Positions 34,801 through 46,887 of a stretch of 64,000 nt of DNA are shown here, in pieces; within the stretch, counting starts at the first letter, position 1, and every line of letters starts with the position of its first letter. Location of the stretch: positions 119,289,380 through 119,353,379 of the forward strand of contig NC_047095.1 in assembly GCF_902459505.1 (NCBI RefSeq), read 5' to 3'. A program made the translations under genes and the position numbers. The notes under the pieces were generated by a model that had not been told where the DNA came from, made no database searches, and was given only the letters and a program-made list of their open reading frames with translations. The DNA comes from Geotrypetes seraphini (Eukaryota; Chordata; Amphibia; Gymnophiona; Dermophiidae).

Positions 34801-37800
34801 AGACATGGAGAGGATGATTGATCAGACCTGGAAGAACCTACTGCACACGGGGGCAGTAGATGATCCTGTTTTGTCTGGGTGGACCAAGATCCCGGCCTGG
34901 TATTAGAGTGCAAACAGGGCTGTTGCCCAGGTGTCCTTGTTGCAGGTCCCCCTAAGCTTGCTTAAAGCTGAAGGAGATGCAGCCTGCTGGTGGGCTTTGG
35001 AGGCTCTGTCCCATGTTTCTGTCCATAAACCCCAAATATTACCATTACTGACCCTGTTTAGGCCCTGGGTTCCACCCCATTCTGCTATGTATGTTCAGGT
35101 TGCATTTGGAAGAACTAGACCGTTAATCATAGAGAAAGTGGAGGAGGGTGTGAATAGACTTGGTGAATCTACAATTTAAACAGATCAGAGTGGAGGTGTG
35201 TGTAAGCCTGCAACTAGAAGCCCAAACTTACGATTAGCCTAGCCAGGGGTGCTCAACCTTGATCTCCGAGGACCACAACCCAGTTAGGTTTTCAGATTCC
35301 CCTATGAATATGCTTATAGTGGAGGCAATGCATGCAAATAGATCTCATGCATATGCATTGGGAAATCCTGAAAACCTGACTGGGCAAGGGCCAAAGTTGA
35401 CAGGGGTTGTCAACTCAGGCCTCTTGACACCGTCAGAGTTCCGGGATACTTGCAACTAATATACATGAGAAATTTGCATACAATCTCCTTTGTATAGAAA
35501 TTCATTGCACATATCCTAAATATCTGCCTGGGTTGAGAACCCTTGGCATAGACTGACCCAATAGTATTCTCCAATGGAAGTTACTATGTACTGGTACTGA
35601 TGAAGGTTTTGGTGGGGGGATGGGGACTCCTGTTTGTCCCCTCTACAGAGGACTTGCAGAAAACACTGGATGAGTATTTGAGACTGCTGCCATTGGTGAG
35701 GCTCTTACGGATGCCAGTGAGGAAGGGGCTGGTAGGTGCCAGGTTGCTGGGAGCTGAGGAGGCCAAAGCAGATGTATTGGTGTTCCTGGATGCCCATTGT
35801 GAGTAGAGGGCCCACCAGAGGTGAAACTGGTTTGAGGGGGCACAGGAATAGCTGGAACCAGGAGGGGAACATGGTGAAGGAAACGGGACACTACACTTGG
35901 AGGTGACTTAGTGGTGGCGGATTAAGCATTCAACAGCATGTGTGATAAGTCTCACAAGAGGTGTCCTAGTATTTGGTAATCTTCCCGCTCCCATTTTAGA
36001 CTTCAAGGTACCTATGTCTCCTTTCGCCTGCAGGCGAGTGCTGGTCAGGGTGGTTGGAACCACTTCTGGAGCGGATCGCTTTGGACAACACCCTTGTTGT
36101 GAGCCCCGACATCGCCATCATCAACCTGAACACCTTCAAGTTTGAGCGGCCTGTCCCCAAGCCCTTGATGCACTCCCGTGGAACCTTTGACTGGTCACTG
36201 TCATTCATGTTTGAGCCCCTGCCCCAAGCCCTAGAGGACATGCAGATGGATGAGACTCAGCCCTTCCCGTAAGCAACACCATACACTCGCCCACTCTCTG
36301 CTTAATTCTCATAGGCAGGGACTTGACCAGCTTTCTCTTGTGTATCCAGGACACCAGCCATAGCGGGGGGAATCTTTGCTATCTCCAAATCCTTCTTCCA
36401 GCACATTGGGACCTACGATCCAGACATGCAAATCTGGGGAGGCGAGAATTTGGAAATGTCTCTTAGGGTAAGAAGCATGGAAAGCAGGAGCAGGCTGCAT
36501 GCCTGCAATGGTGGTCTTGGCAGGAGATGGAAGCGATTAAGCAGGAGGGTCAAGTCTTTCAAAAGATGTTGTTCTCCCTCCTCAGGTATGGATGTGTGGA
36601 GGAAAGCTGGAGATTGTGCCCTGCTCTGTGATAGGTCACATCTACCGCTTGGAGAACCCTCACGTATCCCCTGAGGAAAGTTCAGTGGTTTCTCGGAACC
36701 TGGTACGAGTCGCCGAGGTTTGGATGGATGAATACAAGATGCTGTTCTATCACAGGCATATGGATGCTGCCCGTATATTCAAGGAGGTAAAACTTGGGCT
36801 TTTGTTTTAAACTCCCCTCATTGTGTAGAATACCCTAAACTGGATTTGGTTCCTGTATCAGGTATAGTAGAAAACTTAGTTGAGGGGAGGGAATGGGGAA
36901 AGGAAACCAAATTCCTGATATCTCTGAGCTAGTTGGTGAAGCCAAGACCCCAGTGGCCCATCCCATTTTGCTTTTTTGAACAGAGGCCTGACTGCTGTCT
37001 TGTTTTGTTCCTCTCCTACCTCTGTCCAGAAGTCATATGGAGACCTGAGCCAGAGACATCGGTTGCGAGAGCAGTTGGGCTGTAAATCTTTTGGCTGGTA
37101 CATGAACAACGTCCGCTCGGACTTCTTCATTCCAGAATTCAACCCACGCTTTTATGGTTCTGTGAGTACTCTAGGCCTCTGTATAAGGAGATGTTTAGTG
37201 GCACCTTCAGAATGGGTTAACATTGATGTAATTGCAGTTGAATGCCAAGGCAGTTCGATAGATCCTCCAGCTGGGGACTTCAACCGTTTGATCTCCATCT
37301 GTGGGTGGGGGATTTCTGGACCACAGCAGACCTGACTGTATTTTGAATTACCAGGCTGACACTTGCCCCAGTGGCCCAGTTCTAAACCCTTGGGGCAAAC
37401 GGCTCTTTTTTTTTTTTTTTTCCCAGCTTGTGAATTTAGGTCTGAAGAGGTGCCTGGAAATTGGTGAGTTGGAAGATGGAAAGGCTGAAGTAAGCACAAG
37501 TAAATGCCAAGATGACGACCCAGCTGCCCAGGTAAGAAGGGAGCTTCTTTTTGTGTAGGAGGGGGGAAGGGTACTTAATTGGAATAATTAAGGGCCAGAT
37601 CTGAGCTGTCTAGGGTAGGGGTGTTTGAGGTTTCTACAATGGGAACACAAATGATACCATTATATGCAAATAGATGTAAATATTATGCCACTTTCCCACT
37701 GGAAACCTTAAACCCAACTGGGTTTTGGCCATCAGACTGGTTGGGCAGCAGTGGTTTGGTAGGGTAGCAATTACTCCTGGCAGAATTCTGTACACAATTT

Positions 37801-40800
37801 GCAAATTCTGCACATTTATGACAACACTTTTTAAAGTTTGGTTGTTATTTATTTTTTTTTTGCTAATTATCCTGAGTTTCAGTATAATTCAGTAGCTTCA
37901 TTGAACTCCCCCACGCCCCCCACTTAAGCCCCCTTTTACTAAATGTTACAACTGTTCCAGCACGCATAGAATTTCTATGAGTGTCGTATTTGGCACTCAA
38001 GGCTGCATTAGAAAGGGCTAATATGCCTTAGTAAAAGGTAGGGGAGCTGGTGTTCTAGCTAAAGAAATTGATCAGTAAAACATCTCTGCATCTCTAGTTG
38101 GGAGAAGGCTAGGCTACATTGTGACCCAAAAACTTTTTTTTTTGTTGTTTTTCTGTAGAATGCTGTCCATAACTGGTCAAATATCAAACAATCTTGAGAA
38201 CTTCCAGTCAAAGATTGGAAGAAATGCACTTTGGATGACTCTTTGAAACCTCTTTCAGGTTCAACTGGTCAAAGCTAGTAGAAGGCCAATAACCATTCAA
38301 ATAACTAACATTGTGGGATTTTTTTTGGTTTTCTTTTCTTATCATTGCATAAGAAAAAATTTTTAAGGAGATACTGGGTATGCCCAATGCAGAGACTTTT
38401 ACTATAGTAATTACTATATTCCCCAGAAAGAAACTTGAATCCAAACTGGATCTTGACCAACTGGTATCAACAGTAATAAATTTGACTATTTCTAGAGGAT
38501 AGTCAAGGTATGATCTAGATTCGGTCCACCCTGGTAATAACCTATATGAATGAGATGGATAAGAGATTACTAATGAAAATATATTTTAAAAATAGGTTGA
38601 CAAAATTCTGTGGAGACTTGGTAAGAATTTTTGAAATGAAAACTTGGTGATAGTTTTGGAGGCTTCTTTCTATCTAAAATTTCCTTGTAAATGTTTGGTT
38701 AAACTGCAAGATTCGGAATTTGTTTGAGATCCTATACAGTTACAATTTTTTCAGGCTAGAGAAATGAAACTAGTACTGTTTCATCTACAACAGAAACAAT
38801 AATTAGCTTGAACATTGTGTTATCAAGGAACTGGTCCAATGGAAGCCATTTATGGCCCCAAGATTTAAAAATGTGCTATTAGGTCTACAAGTAGGTTTCT
38901 CTTAAGCCAATGATTTCATATCTGATCACTTTGTAGAAGTTATGCTGACCATAGCAGGGATCTGGGTTTTAGTTTTGCATCAGTGGGAAATTCAGTACAA
39001 TCCATCCAATTAAACAATATCCCCTGTCCTTACCCCCCCCCCCATCTTCCTCATACCTCTCACCCTATCCTCCCCAGCCAGCATTTTCTTGCTATTTCCA
39101 CTTCCCCCAATCCATCTTGTGTACCTTGGATGCTGCTATTAGCCTACAGAGCTGGCGGGAAGGCTGCCTTTCTCCACTGCAGTCTGCCCAGAGGAAGTGA
39201 CATCTAGGGTAGGACCATAGAGGGAAGCCTGAAAGCCCACACCGGCTGTCCAAAGATATCACCAGCAATTATTTGTGCTATAGAGAAGTGCTGGTCTGAT
39301 TGGGACAGCAGGAGAAGGAGTTCAGAAATTCTGCACACATGTGATAATCTTCCCTCATTTCCTGATGCTGCCCTGCTTGTCCTGTTTCAAACTTACTCTG
39401 ATTTGGTTGACAGCCCTCAAAATGCTGCTTTGACTCCTCCCACAAAGGAGATGAATTGTGGAGGATGGGCTTTAGCACTTGAGATCATGCCATCGCTTAG
39501 TAACATTCTGATGTGGCACAGAAGAGATAGGGGAGAGATGCTAGACATAAGGCCAGGGTAGGAAATGAGATGGGATAACAGGAAAGGGAAGATATTGGAC
39601 TATAGCAGTGGTCTCAAAACTCACAGCCCACCAGGTACTATTATGAGGCCGTGGTATGTTTATCATAATCGCAAAGGTAAAACAGTTTATTTATCATGTC
39701 TCTTTAGCTATAAATTACAATATTATTAAGACTTGGTCAAAAGGAAAGATTTATAAAGTAAAGTTTTTTTACCTCATGCAAAATTCCTAGCCTTTAATAG
39801 GACATTAACTATTTTTTTTTTTTTTTTTTTCAGAGGGCCTCCAAATACTACAAATCCAAAATGTGGCCTTGCAAAGGGTTTGAGTTTTGAGACCTCTGGA
39901 CTATAGGGATGGAATGCATAAGGCCTTCAGATTAGTGCCATGTCCCCCCCCCCCCCCCCCCCCCCCGAGCCAAGTTAGGTTTTCAGGATATCCACAATGA
40001 AATATGTATGAGATGGATTTGCATGCACTGCCTCCTTGAGATGTAAATCTATCTCATTCATATTTTATTGTGGATATCCTGAAAACCTGACTTGGCTCTG
40101 GCTCTCGAGGACCGGAATGGCCTACCCCTGACCTAGGGCAGTGGTTCCTAACCCTGTCCTGGAGGACCATCAGCAAGTTGTGTTTTTGGGAAAATGAATA
40201 TGCATGGAGCAAATTTGCATGCCTGTCACCTCCATTATATGCAAAGCTCATACATATTCATCAGGGCGATCCTGAAAACCTAACTGGCTGGTGGTCCTCC
40301 AGGACAGGGTTAGGAACCACTGACCTAGCGTGTTGGATGCCCTTGAACAAGCTCTTGTTCATAAGCCATTTTTCTCAGAACTGTATATGCTGGCTGAACA
40401 TAAAACCGTGGGGGTTTTTTTTTTCTTTCATAGTATTTTGAGTACAGTTCCCTGAACGAGATAAGGCACAACATCAGGAAAGAGCTGTGTCTCAGTGTGG
40501 CACATCCTCGTGTGGAACGTCCTATGTTTACATTCCAGGCCTGTGTTGTCCAAGACGGGGAAAGAAAAGTTCCTCCACATCAAGCATTTTCCTTTGATAA
40601 GGTACATGATATGTCACCTCGCATTGTAAATTATAAGACAGGGACAGATGGCCTTGTTTGAGGTCAGTCACCAGCTCAGCTGGGGCTTGGAACTTAACTG
40701 CCCCCCTCCCCCCCCCATATCTGATGTCTTCATCTGCTGATCTTGTCTCTTTTCAGGACGGTCTGATTCGGAGTCAGAAATTCAACCTGTGTATTCAGGC

Positions 40801-40885
40801 TGGGCGCTACGCCCTGTTTCTGGCTTCCTGTTTCTCGGAAGAATACGCACAGGTCTGGGTCTTCATCCCTGTGCTGCCAAAGTGA
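31856..40885 (+). CDS. GALNT6-like: Gene C: GALNT6-like GalNAc-transferase, 622 aa (type 1)
   Basis: Exons: 31856-32313, 34235-34407, 35649-35798, 36034-36268, 36350-36467, 36586-36786, 37030-37161, 37427-37531, 40434-40601, 40757-40885. All have GT-AG junctions and no stop interrupts the frame. Same enzyme role as gene B. Signal anchor is about residues 13-32, then a stem and [11 protein letters not shown]. Catalytic motifs are kept: ILVDDAS, FLDAHCE, WGGENLE, GHIYR and EVWMDEYK. Its length equals human GALNT6 as I recall it (622 aa). Unlike B and D the lectin alpha repeat reads CLEIGE and CQD instead of CLD and CHG, which probably weakens GalNAc binding there. Phe320 takes the place of the usual acceptor-pocket Trp, and Tyr replaces Phe in GHIYR. 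Exon 6 reads PHVSPEE instead of PHTFPEG. Intron 7 is only 265 bp. The start is the first ATG after the splice acceptor (exon begins 31846). Confidence 0.93.
32314..34234 (+). other. Gene C intron 1
   Basis: A 1.9-kb intron. It aligns with B and D introns at both ends. An extra ~1.1 kb (about 32960-34060) includes a SINE (33848-34076) and unassigned sequence. It lacks the hAT-type element found in B. Confidence 0.6.
33848..34076 (-). repeat. tRNA-derived SINE in gene C intron 1
   Basis: Same family as 7080-7335, with GATTAAGTGACTTACCCAGG and GGGATTTGAACCC. Only its edge (CTCTAACCACTG...CACAGTCCCACAC) remains in genes B and D, which suggests loss there. Confidence 0.7.
35243..35555. repeat. 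Two adjacent foldback elements, gene C intron 2
   Basis: Paralogous to 14692-14995. The first (35243-35403) keeps clear arms around ATGCAAATAGATCTCATGCA. Confidence 0.65.
37612..37742. repeat. Foldback element FB-a, gene C copy
   Basis: Decayed copy paralogous to 145-262. Confidence 0.5.
37929..38044. repeat. MITE with CCCCCTTTTACT ends, gene C copy
   Basis: Paralogous to 402-519. Ends are CCCCCTTTTACTAAA and CTTAGTAAAAGGTAGGGG. Confidence 0.6.
38310..38805 (+). mobile_element. L1 ORF1 fragment in gene C intron 8
   Basis: Pieces such as [17 protein letters not shown] and [19 protein letters not shown] resemble L1 ORF1 protein. It is broken and internally shortened. Gene A has no such sequence at the matching place (about 795). 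Confidence 0.65.
39606..39898. mobile_element. hAT-type MITE, gene C copy (long form)
   Basis: CAGTGGTCTCAAAA and TTTTGAGACCTCTG ends, with perfect 8-bp GACTATAG duplications (39598-39605 and 39899-39906). Same insertion as in gene A, with 135 bp more inside. Confidence 0.85.
39944..39966. repeat. 23-bp C homopolymer
   Basis: Uninterrupted run of C that cuts into the left end of the next foldback MITE. Its length is uncertain in any assembly. Confidence 0.7.
39967..40130. mobile_element. Foldback MITE, left end lost, gene C
   Basis: Related to the gene B element 20831-21016. The right end GGCCTACCCCTG is followed by ACCTAGGG (40131-40138). The left end is replaced by the C run. Confidence 0.7.
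40139..40322. mobile_element. hAT-type foldback MITE, gene C copy
   Basis: CAGTGGTTCCTAACCC and GGTTAGGAACCACTG ends, with flanks ACCTAGGG (40131-40138) and ACCTAGCG (40323-40330). Same insertion as gene A 1879-2066. Confidence 0.85.
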
Positions 40886-41116
40886 AGAGGCCAATGTTCC
40901 TGGAAAACCTGCTGCATTTTCTCTAAGAAGTTTCTAGAACAGAGCAGTCTAGTTTAAACTATTTTTTTTACCTGCCAAATCATTGGCTGGAGCTGTCAAA
41001 GGGGATGGGGATATAGTTGAAGACCTTAATTTTTTAAATTTGTTTTTATTTCCTGCCATGATGGCCTATTTTATATCTTGTAGCTAGGTTATGACTATCT
41101 CTTTACATGTTAGTCT

Positions 41117-41122
41117 AATAAA
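41117..41122 (+). terminator. Poly(A) signal of gene C
   Basis: AATAAA in the conserved CTAATAAAGCATATTG context, about 230 bp after the stop. Confidence 0.8.
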
Positions 41123-41437
41123 GCATATTGAAAGGCATATTGGATCTGATCTACTCTTTCACTTTTTTTTGTTTCTCTTGAAAAGGGGTTTTTGTTTTGG
41201 GGGGAGGTGGGGGGTCTAGAGCTGTGTGCAAAGCTTTTTGCAGAAGGGAGTTCTCTATCAAATTTGTGTGGAGCATGTGAACCATGATGACAAAGGTGTG
41301 ACTAATTCTACTAATGCCCAGCCAAACATCTGTGATCCTTTTTTAGGCTTTCCAAAAGGAATAGTAAAGCATAGCTGTGTTTCTCAGAGCTACAGCCTTA
41401 CCTCAACTGAAGGCCCCAAAGGCTAGTCACTTGCTGT

Positions 41438-41572
41438 TGATCCTTGAGTTGCCACCTTTCCAGTCAGGTTTACAGGATATTCACAGAGAATATGCATGAT
41501 TTGCATGCAGTAATGTATGCCATGCATATTCAGTAAAATCATGAAAACCTGACTGGTAAGGGGGTACTCCTG
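41438..41572. repeat. Foldback element fragment
   Basis: Paralogous to 3204-3344. Confidence 0.6.
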
Positions 41573-41659
41573 GACTGATTGTGGTGGTGGGGGGGGGGGG
41601 AGACAGACGGAATGTAGCTCTATATGGCCTAAAGCTTGGGCCAAAAACACCCATACTGC

Positions 41660-43290
41660 TCCAACTCCAGTCTGGCACCATTGAAGACTTAACTATCAGA
41701 TATGCCAATTTAAAACTGGTTTGAATTCTTAGCTTTTAAACAGGAATTAAGAAAAATGGAAATGATTTGGTTAATCAGGCAAAGAGGAGGATAAGATAAA
41801 TTGGAAGATTTAAAGGATTATAAATTTGATCAATGAGAAACGTTCCAAATGCTATGACCAAAAAACAGGTATAGCCAAAATTAACAGATGTGTTCAAATT
41901 GGTTAATACTTTACAGATACTGAATTGATCTTGAAACCAAATACAGAATGTCCAGTCTTCTGAATCTCTTAGTAACTTTAATCGCCTACTACTAACTATG
42001 CTGTCCTTCAATTTGGCCATTTGGAAGATGGTTCAAGGGTAGACATGTTCTGGAATCATTTCCAGACTCTGGACTAGCAAGATTATAAAATTGTTTAATA
42101 AATGTTACATTTGAATTTCTTACTGGACCCTTGCTCCCCCTGCCCATAATGAAGAATGCTCTGTTCACTTTTAAAAGAGGATTTATTTAAATGGACTGGA
42201 TTGTTTCATGATGAATTGGGTCAAATTTTGATTATCCCTATCTTATCAATTGCTACTAAATCTAATTATAGACCTATCACAAGTATTCCTTTGTATACCA
42301 AATTGCTGGAAGGATTGGTCAACTTAGAATTAGTAATCCTATTTGGAAAAATTTAATATTCTTCATGAATAAGTCATGTTTCAGATGAGGCTTTAGTACT
42401 GAGAGGTTCTTGCCTCACTGATTGACCATCTCCACTGTCTATTTAACAAAGGCACAAGTGCTTTAATTCACCAGCTAGAGCTTAGCAGTGCCTTTGAGCA
42501 AGTAGATCACGAGATCCTGTTGGGATGTTTGGATACAATAGGACTCTAAAGGAATGGAGCTGGTTTATTGAAAAGATCTTTTCAAGTTGCTAGTGACTAT
42601 TGTATTCTCATTCTTGGAGCAACCCATGTGGTGTGCTCTAAGGCTCACCTTTGTCACCCACTTTGTTTAATATTTCTTCACTTGGGGAACTTATTGCAGA
42701 GTTTTTAAACTTGAAATTCCATATCTATGCTGACAATATCACCATTTTGATTCACCACCAAAATGTTAAATCGTATATTGTTCATAATGAATCAGATTGA
42801 ACAGAGGACTATACATTTCAAGTTGAAACTCAATACTGAAAAGACTAAATTTTTTCTGGCCAGTCCTAACAATAAAATCAGATACATTACTCCATCTGGT
42901 AAAAAAAAAAATAAAAATGCTCATGTCTTGTGGAAATTGCAGACCATCAAAATATTTTGATAAGTATCATTTAGATTACTGGTACAGTCATTAAATTTTA
43001 TTCATCTTGGATTATAACAAAGGAAAATTTTTTTAAAAAATTCAGCCTATTGAATTGACTTCAATTTGCTTTTCCTGTCCAACTGAATGTTCTTTTCAAA
43101 ACATTCTGGTGTCTTGTCTTGTGGAAATTGCAGACAATAAAAAAATATTTTGATCCAGTATTTCAGTCATTCATTTTATCCATCTTGGATTATTGTAATA
43201 TCTACTTAGGATCTTGCAAGAAAATCTTAAAACTGAGGATAATCCAAAATATAGCTGTCCGTTTGTTTGGTTTAAGTGATGGACTCACGA
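41660..43290 (+). mobile_element. L2-clade LINE, decayed, C-D copy
   Basis: Paralogous to 3400-5345. It encodes YRPITSIPLYTKLLEGLV near 42261-42321 (RT block), then FKLKLNTEKTKFFLASPNN, then LSILDYCNIYLGSCKKILK. It keeps the empty site (about 42266-42273) for the composite element of A-B. Confidence 0.75.
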
Positions 43291-43902
43291 GCCAACAGCA
43301 AGTGGGAAGGCACTGTCAAGTGGGAAGGCACTGTCAAGTGCTTCTAAAGTACTATCTGAAGGTTACTATTCCTTACCCCTTGTCCAACAGGTCACAGAGG
43401 AGGCTTTCCTATAGATGTCAACCTATTTGTTTACCTCCATCTTGCTGCTTCTCCTCAGTCAATTCCATCTGTCTATTTGCTCCCTTTCCACATAGAAGGA
43501 TTTCTCGGGTTCTAATCTTCCTTTCTGACTTCTCTTCAACTTCCTTACTGACCTTTACAATCGGCCCTGTGTTTTATTTTGTCTCAAGCTAGTCTAGGGC
43601 TTTAGCCTTCTCCCTTCTAAGGAAACTGCCCTTGATAAACTCTCCATGGACCTGCTGCTGCCCAAATCTAAAATTCTCTACTCCAGTCCTCATCTTCCTC
43701 AATCTTATCAGTGGCATTTTACACAGTAAATCACAGCCTACTCAAGGATACTGTTCTCACTTGGTTTTCGAGGCTCTTATCTCATCTCATGGTTTTTTGT
43801 TTTTCCTATCTCCTGTGGCCAGCATGCTTCAGGGCTCTTTCCTGGGACCTCCTTTCCACCCCCCCCCCCCACATCTACACTATTTTCCCTGGTGCTCCAA
43901 TC

Positions 43903-44058
43903 ACCTTTAGGATGACTACTAACATTTTACTTCCCTAAGCCAAAAATTTCTACAAGAATCCAGTCTCGAGTCTAGACTCAACCTTTAGGATGACTACTAA
44001 CATTTTACTTCCCTAAGCCAAAAATTTCTACAAGAATCCAGTCTCGAGTCTAGACTCA
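43903..44058 (+). repeat. Exact 78-bp tandem duplication
   Basis: 43903-43980 and 43981-44058 are identical by eye (starting ACCTTTAGGATGACTACTAA). In such decayed DNA this means a recent duplication or an assembly join error. Confidence 0.85.
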
Positions 44059-44059
44059 A

Positions 44060-44155
44060 TTAGGGCACCGGCCTTTGACCTAAGGGCTGCTGCAAGAGCG
44101 GACTGCTGAGCACGATGGACCACTGGTATGACCCAGCAGCAGCAATTATGTTCTG
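44060..44155 (+). mobile_element. CR1 3' end scrap
   Basis: GACTGCTGAGCACGATGGAC and TGACCCAGCAGCAGCAAT match the CR1 tail seen at 51190-51290 and, on the minus strand, at 58160-58220. Confidence 0.6.
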
Positions 44156-45038
44156 GATGTCTTGCTGCCATTTGAAATAATGAGTTCAGTCTTGGCCACA
44201 TCATTCCTCTTAAATCTGCCTCCTTCCCCCTTCCTCCAATGTCTATTATGATGGTAAACACATCCTCTCTGTCTCTTGGCTTGCAACATTGGGCGGAGTC
44301 ATCTTCATATACATCGGGCGCCAAAACTTGTTGCTTTCTCTAAAACGCCACTAAAATTCAGAATTTCCTCCTTGAGCATGCTGCCAAGCCCCTTATCCAC
44401 ACTCTTGTCACCTCATGCCTGGATTACTGCAACTTGCTTTTGGTAGGTCTACCACTTAGCCATCTCTCTCCTCTTCTGTATGTCTAATTATGCTTGCACT
44501 AACCACTCCAAGTCGCTTCATTGGGTCCCTGTCCGCATACAGTTTAAACTCCTCTTACTGGCCACCAAGTGTATTTGCTCTGCAGTTCTATCTTATCTCT
44601 CCCTACTCTACCCTGAAAACTCTGTTCATCAAGCAAGTCTCTCTTGTCTGTACCCTTCGCCTCTCCTGACTCTGTCCCTTCTGCCTTGCTGCACCGTATG
44701 CCTGGAACAACCTAACTTACTGGGTAGTCGGGCTCCATGTCTGGCGGGTTTCAAATCTAGGCTGAAATCCCACTCTTTTGAAGTTGCGTTTTTAAGTCCT
44801 AACATTACAAACCAGTAAAGCACCATATTTTTCATTCCTGCTGTCGTGCTGCCTGATAACAAGGAATCATTTTTAAATTCAGCCTATTGAATTGGCTTTT
44901 CGATTTGCTTTTCCTGTCCAATTGGGCATTCTTTTCAAACATCCTGGTGCCTTTATTTTGTAGCCTCTTCCCATACTCCCATCCTGCTGCTGTGATGTAA
45001 ATAAAATTAAACAGACTTTTACTCTGTTAGTCCTAGCT

Positions 45039-45174
45039 CAGGGGTGGGCAACTCCAGTCCTTGAGGGCCAGAAACCAGTTGGGTTTTCAGGATTTCCCCA
45101 ATGAATATGCAAATACATCTCATGCATAGTCATTGGAGAAATCCTGAAAACCAGACTGGAACTGCCCACTCCTG
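45039..45174. mobile_element. hAT-type foldback MITE
   Basis: Flanked by perfect TCCTAGCT duplications (45031-45038 and 45175-45182). Same insertion as 5483-5637. Confidence 0.85.
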
Positions 45175-45182
45175 TCCTAGCT

Positions 45183-45790
45183 CTATATCTAACACTAGCT
45201 TTGGCAGGATGGACATGTCAATCTGACATTACAATCACAAAATAGAAATTACATTTTCTACCTGTTGTCTGGTCATTTCTATATTCAAATGATGGTGGTA
45301 TCAGGCTCTGGGTGGGAGTCATCGTCTTCCACCACTCATAAAACAGACCCTGATGCCTTAAGAAATGTTTAAACGCAACCATGACCGAGAGCAGAGACAT
45401 CAGCAACCTCCAGCGGTCTGAAAACGGCACAAGGTGTACAAAGTCCCCGACTAAAACTGTACATCAGGAATTTGGAAGGATGGCAAAAGATCAGGTGAGT
45501 TGAGATAGCTGTAAACGAACTCACTGCTATGCTCCTTCACTGACCTCTCATCTAAGAGAGAATGACCACGCCATGAACTATGTGCCTTAGAATGATGATA
45601 TTTTATTATAAAAATGCTATAGTAATAAATGAACAGCAAATAAAATAATAAAGACATATTCAGCATAGACTCAGACAGCCCCCAGGAGAGAAATTTACAA
45701 CATGACGGAGCACCGGCCAATCTATCAGTGTTAAAAAATTTCTCTAACCAGGGTTGTAGTCTGGCCACATTCTTATACCATCACTAGAGG
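45183..45790. other. Conserved intergenic block, C-D copy
   Basis: Matches 5660-6250. On the minus strand a 70-codon frame is open (SDRWRLLMSLLSVMVAF near 45420-45370), with a TTTTCAG before it and a CAG/GTAGAA after it. The frame is not shared by the other copies. Confidence 0.4.
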
Positions 45791-45904
45791 ATCATTGGAT
45801 GTGGTAAATGCAGGTAGTTTTCTGGGAAATACATCAGCCATTTTAAAAATAGACTTAGGTTTCAGTCTGTGCTATTTTGTATGCATTCCTTGCTTCCAGC
45901 AATT

Positions 45905-46160
45905 TAGACAGATAAAAAAAGTATTTTTTATTTAATTTTCTATACTGTTCTTCTCAAGGGAGCTTAGAACAGTTTACATGAACTTATTCAGGTACTCTAG
46001 CATTTTCCCTTGTCTGTCCCAGTGGGCTCAAATCTATCTAATGTACTTGGGGCAATGGGGGGATTAAGTGACTTGCCCAGGGTCACAAGGAGCAACGTGG
46101 GTTTGAACCCACAACCTCAGGGTGCGGAGGCTGTAGCTTTAACCACTCTGACACTCTAGA
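45905..46160 (-). repeat. tRNA-derived SINE, minus strand
   Basis: Paralogous to the SINE between B and C at 28188. B-box complement GGGTTTGAACCC near 46099. Confidence 0.75.
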
Positions 46161-46284
46161 AATCAAAATGTAGTAAAACTGATCTAAGTATAGGACAAGC
46201 AAGCCATTGTGACATCACCGATGAGGTTGGCTCTTATTGGGAGAATGAGGCATTATGATGTCACAATGCTGGTTATCAAGAGGC

Positions 46285-46510
46285 TGAAACTTTTCACACT
46301 ATTTATTCCGTTTTCTATATGGTTCTCCCAGGGGAGCTTGGAACTGTTTACATGAATTTATTTAGGTACTCAGGTATTTATCCATGTCTATCTAATGTAC
46401 TTGGGGCAAAGGAGGATTAAGTGACTAGCCCAGGGTCCCAAGGAGCAGTGAGAATTTGAACCCACAACCTCAGGGAGCCTAAGGCTGTATCCACTGTGCC
46501 ATACTCTCCT
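46285..46510 (-). repeat. tRNA-derived SINE, minus strand
   Basis: Paralogous to 7080-7335 and 28550-28800. It sits directly before the conserved 5' flank of gene D. Confidence 0.75.
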
Positions 46511-46887
46511 CTGATTCTAAGGATCCATGCTTTAAAAAATGGCGAGGTAACAGGAGACGAACTGGTAAATAACAGCACGGATGACCTAAACTTATGGGAG
46601 TTGGGAACTCGCTCCCCCTCTCCCACTGCCAAAATTCAGCCAGATCTTCATATCAGCAGCCAAAATACAAACCGACACAAAACAACCCAACCCACAATAG
46701 GCATGCAAGGAAGATCAGGCATAGGAAAAGAGCACATACATATTTACTTTACATTAAAGGTTTCTATTCCGCCATTGCCTTGCGGTGCAGACTCTCCTAC
46801 CCTAGAAAATCAACCACTTAATCAGGGTAGGGAAATAGAACCATGCATCTGAAAGAAATAGGGGCTGGAGCAGGTACTGCCACTACT

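Larger units (their letters stand above)
37532..40433 (+). other. Gene C intron 8
   Basis: The longest intron 8 (2.9 kb). It holds FB-a (37612-37742), the CCCCCTTTTACT MITE (37929-38044), an L1 ORF1 fragment (38310-38805), a long-form hAT-type MITE (39606-39898), a C homopolymer and two foldback MITEs (39967-40322). Confidence 0.7.
43350..44855 (+). mobile_element. L2/Rex-like LINE, decayed
   Basis: Pieces match the longer copy at 59745-61735 (SVNSICLFAPFPHRRISRV, HSLLKDTVLTWFSRLLS). The tail reads CACCATATTTTTCATTCC. It is rearranged inside, with a CR1 scrap (44060-44155) and a 78-bp tandem duplication. Confidence 0.65.
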
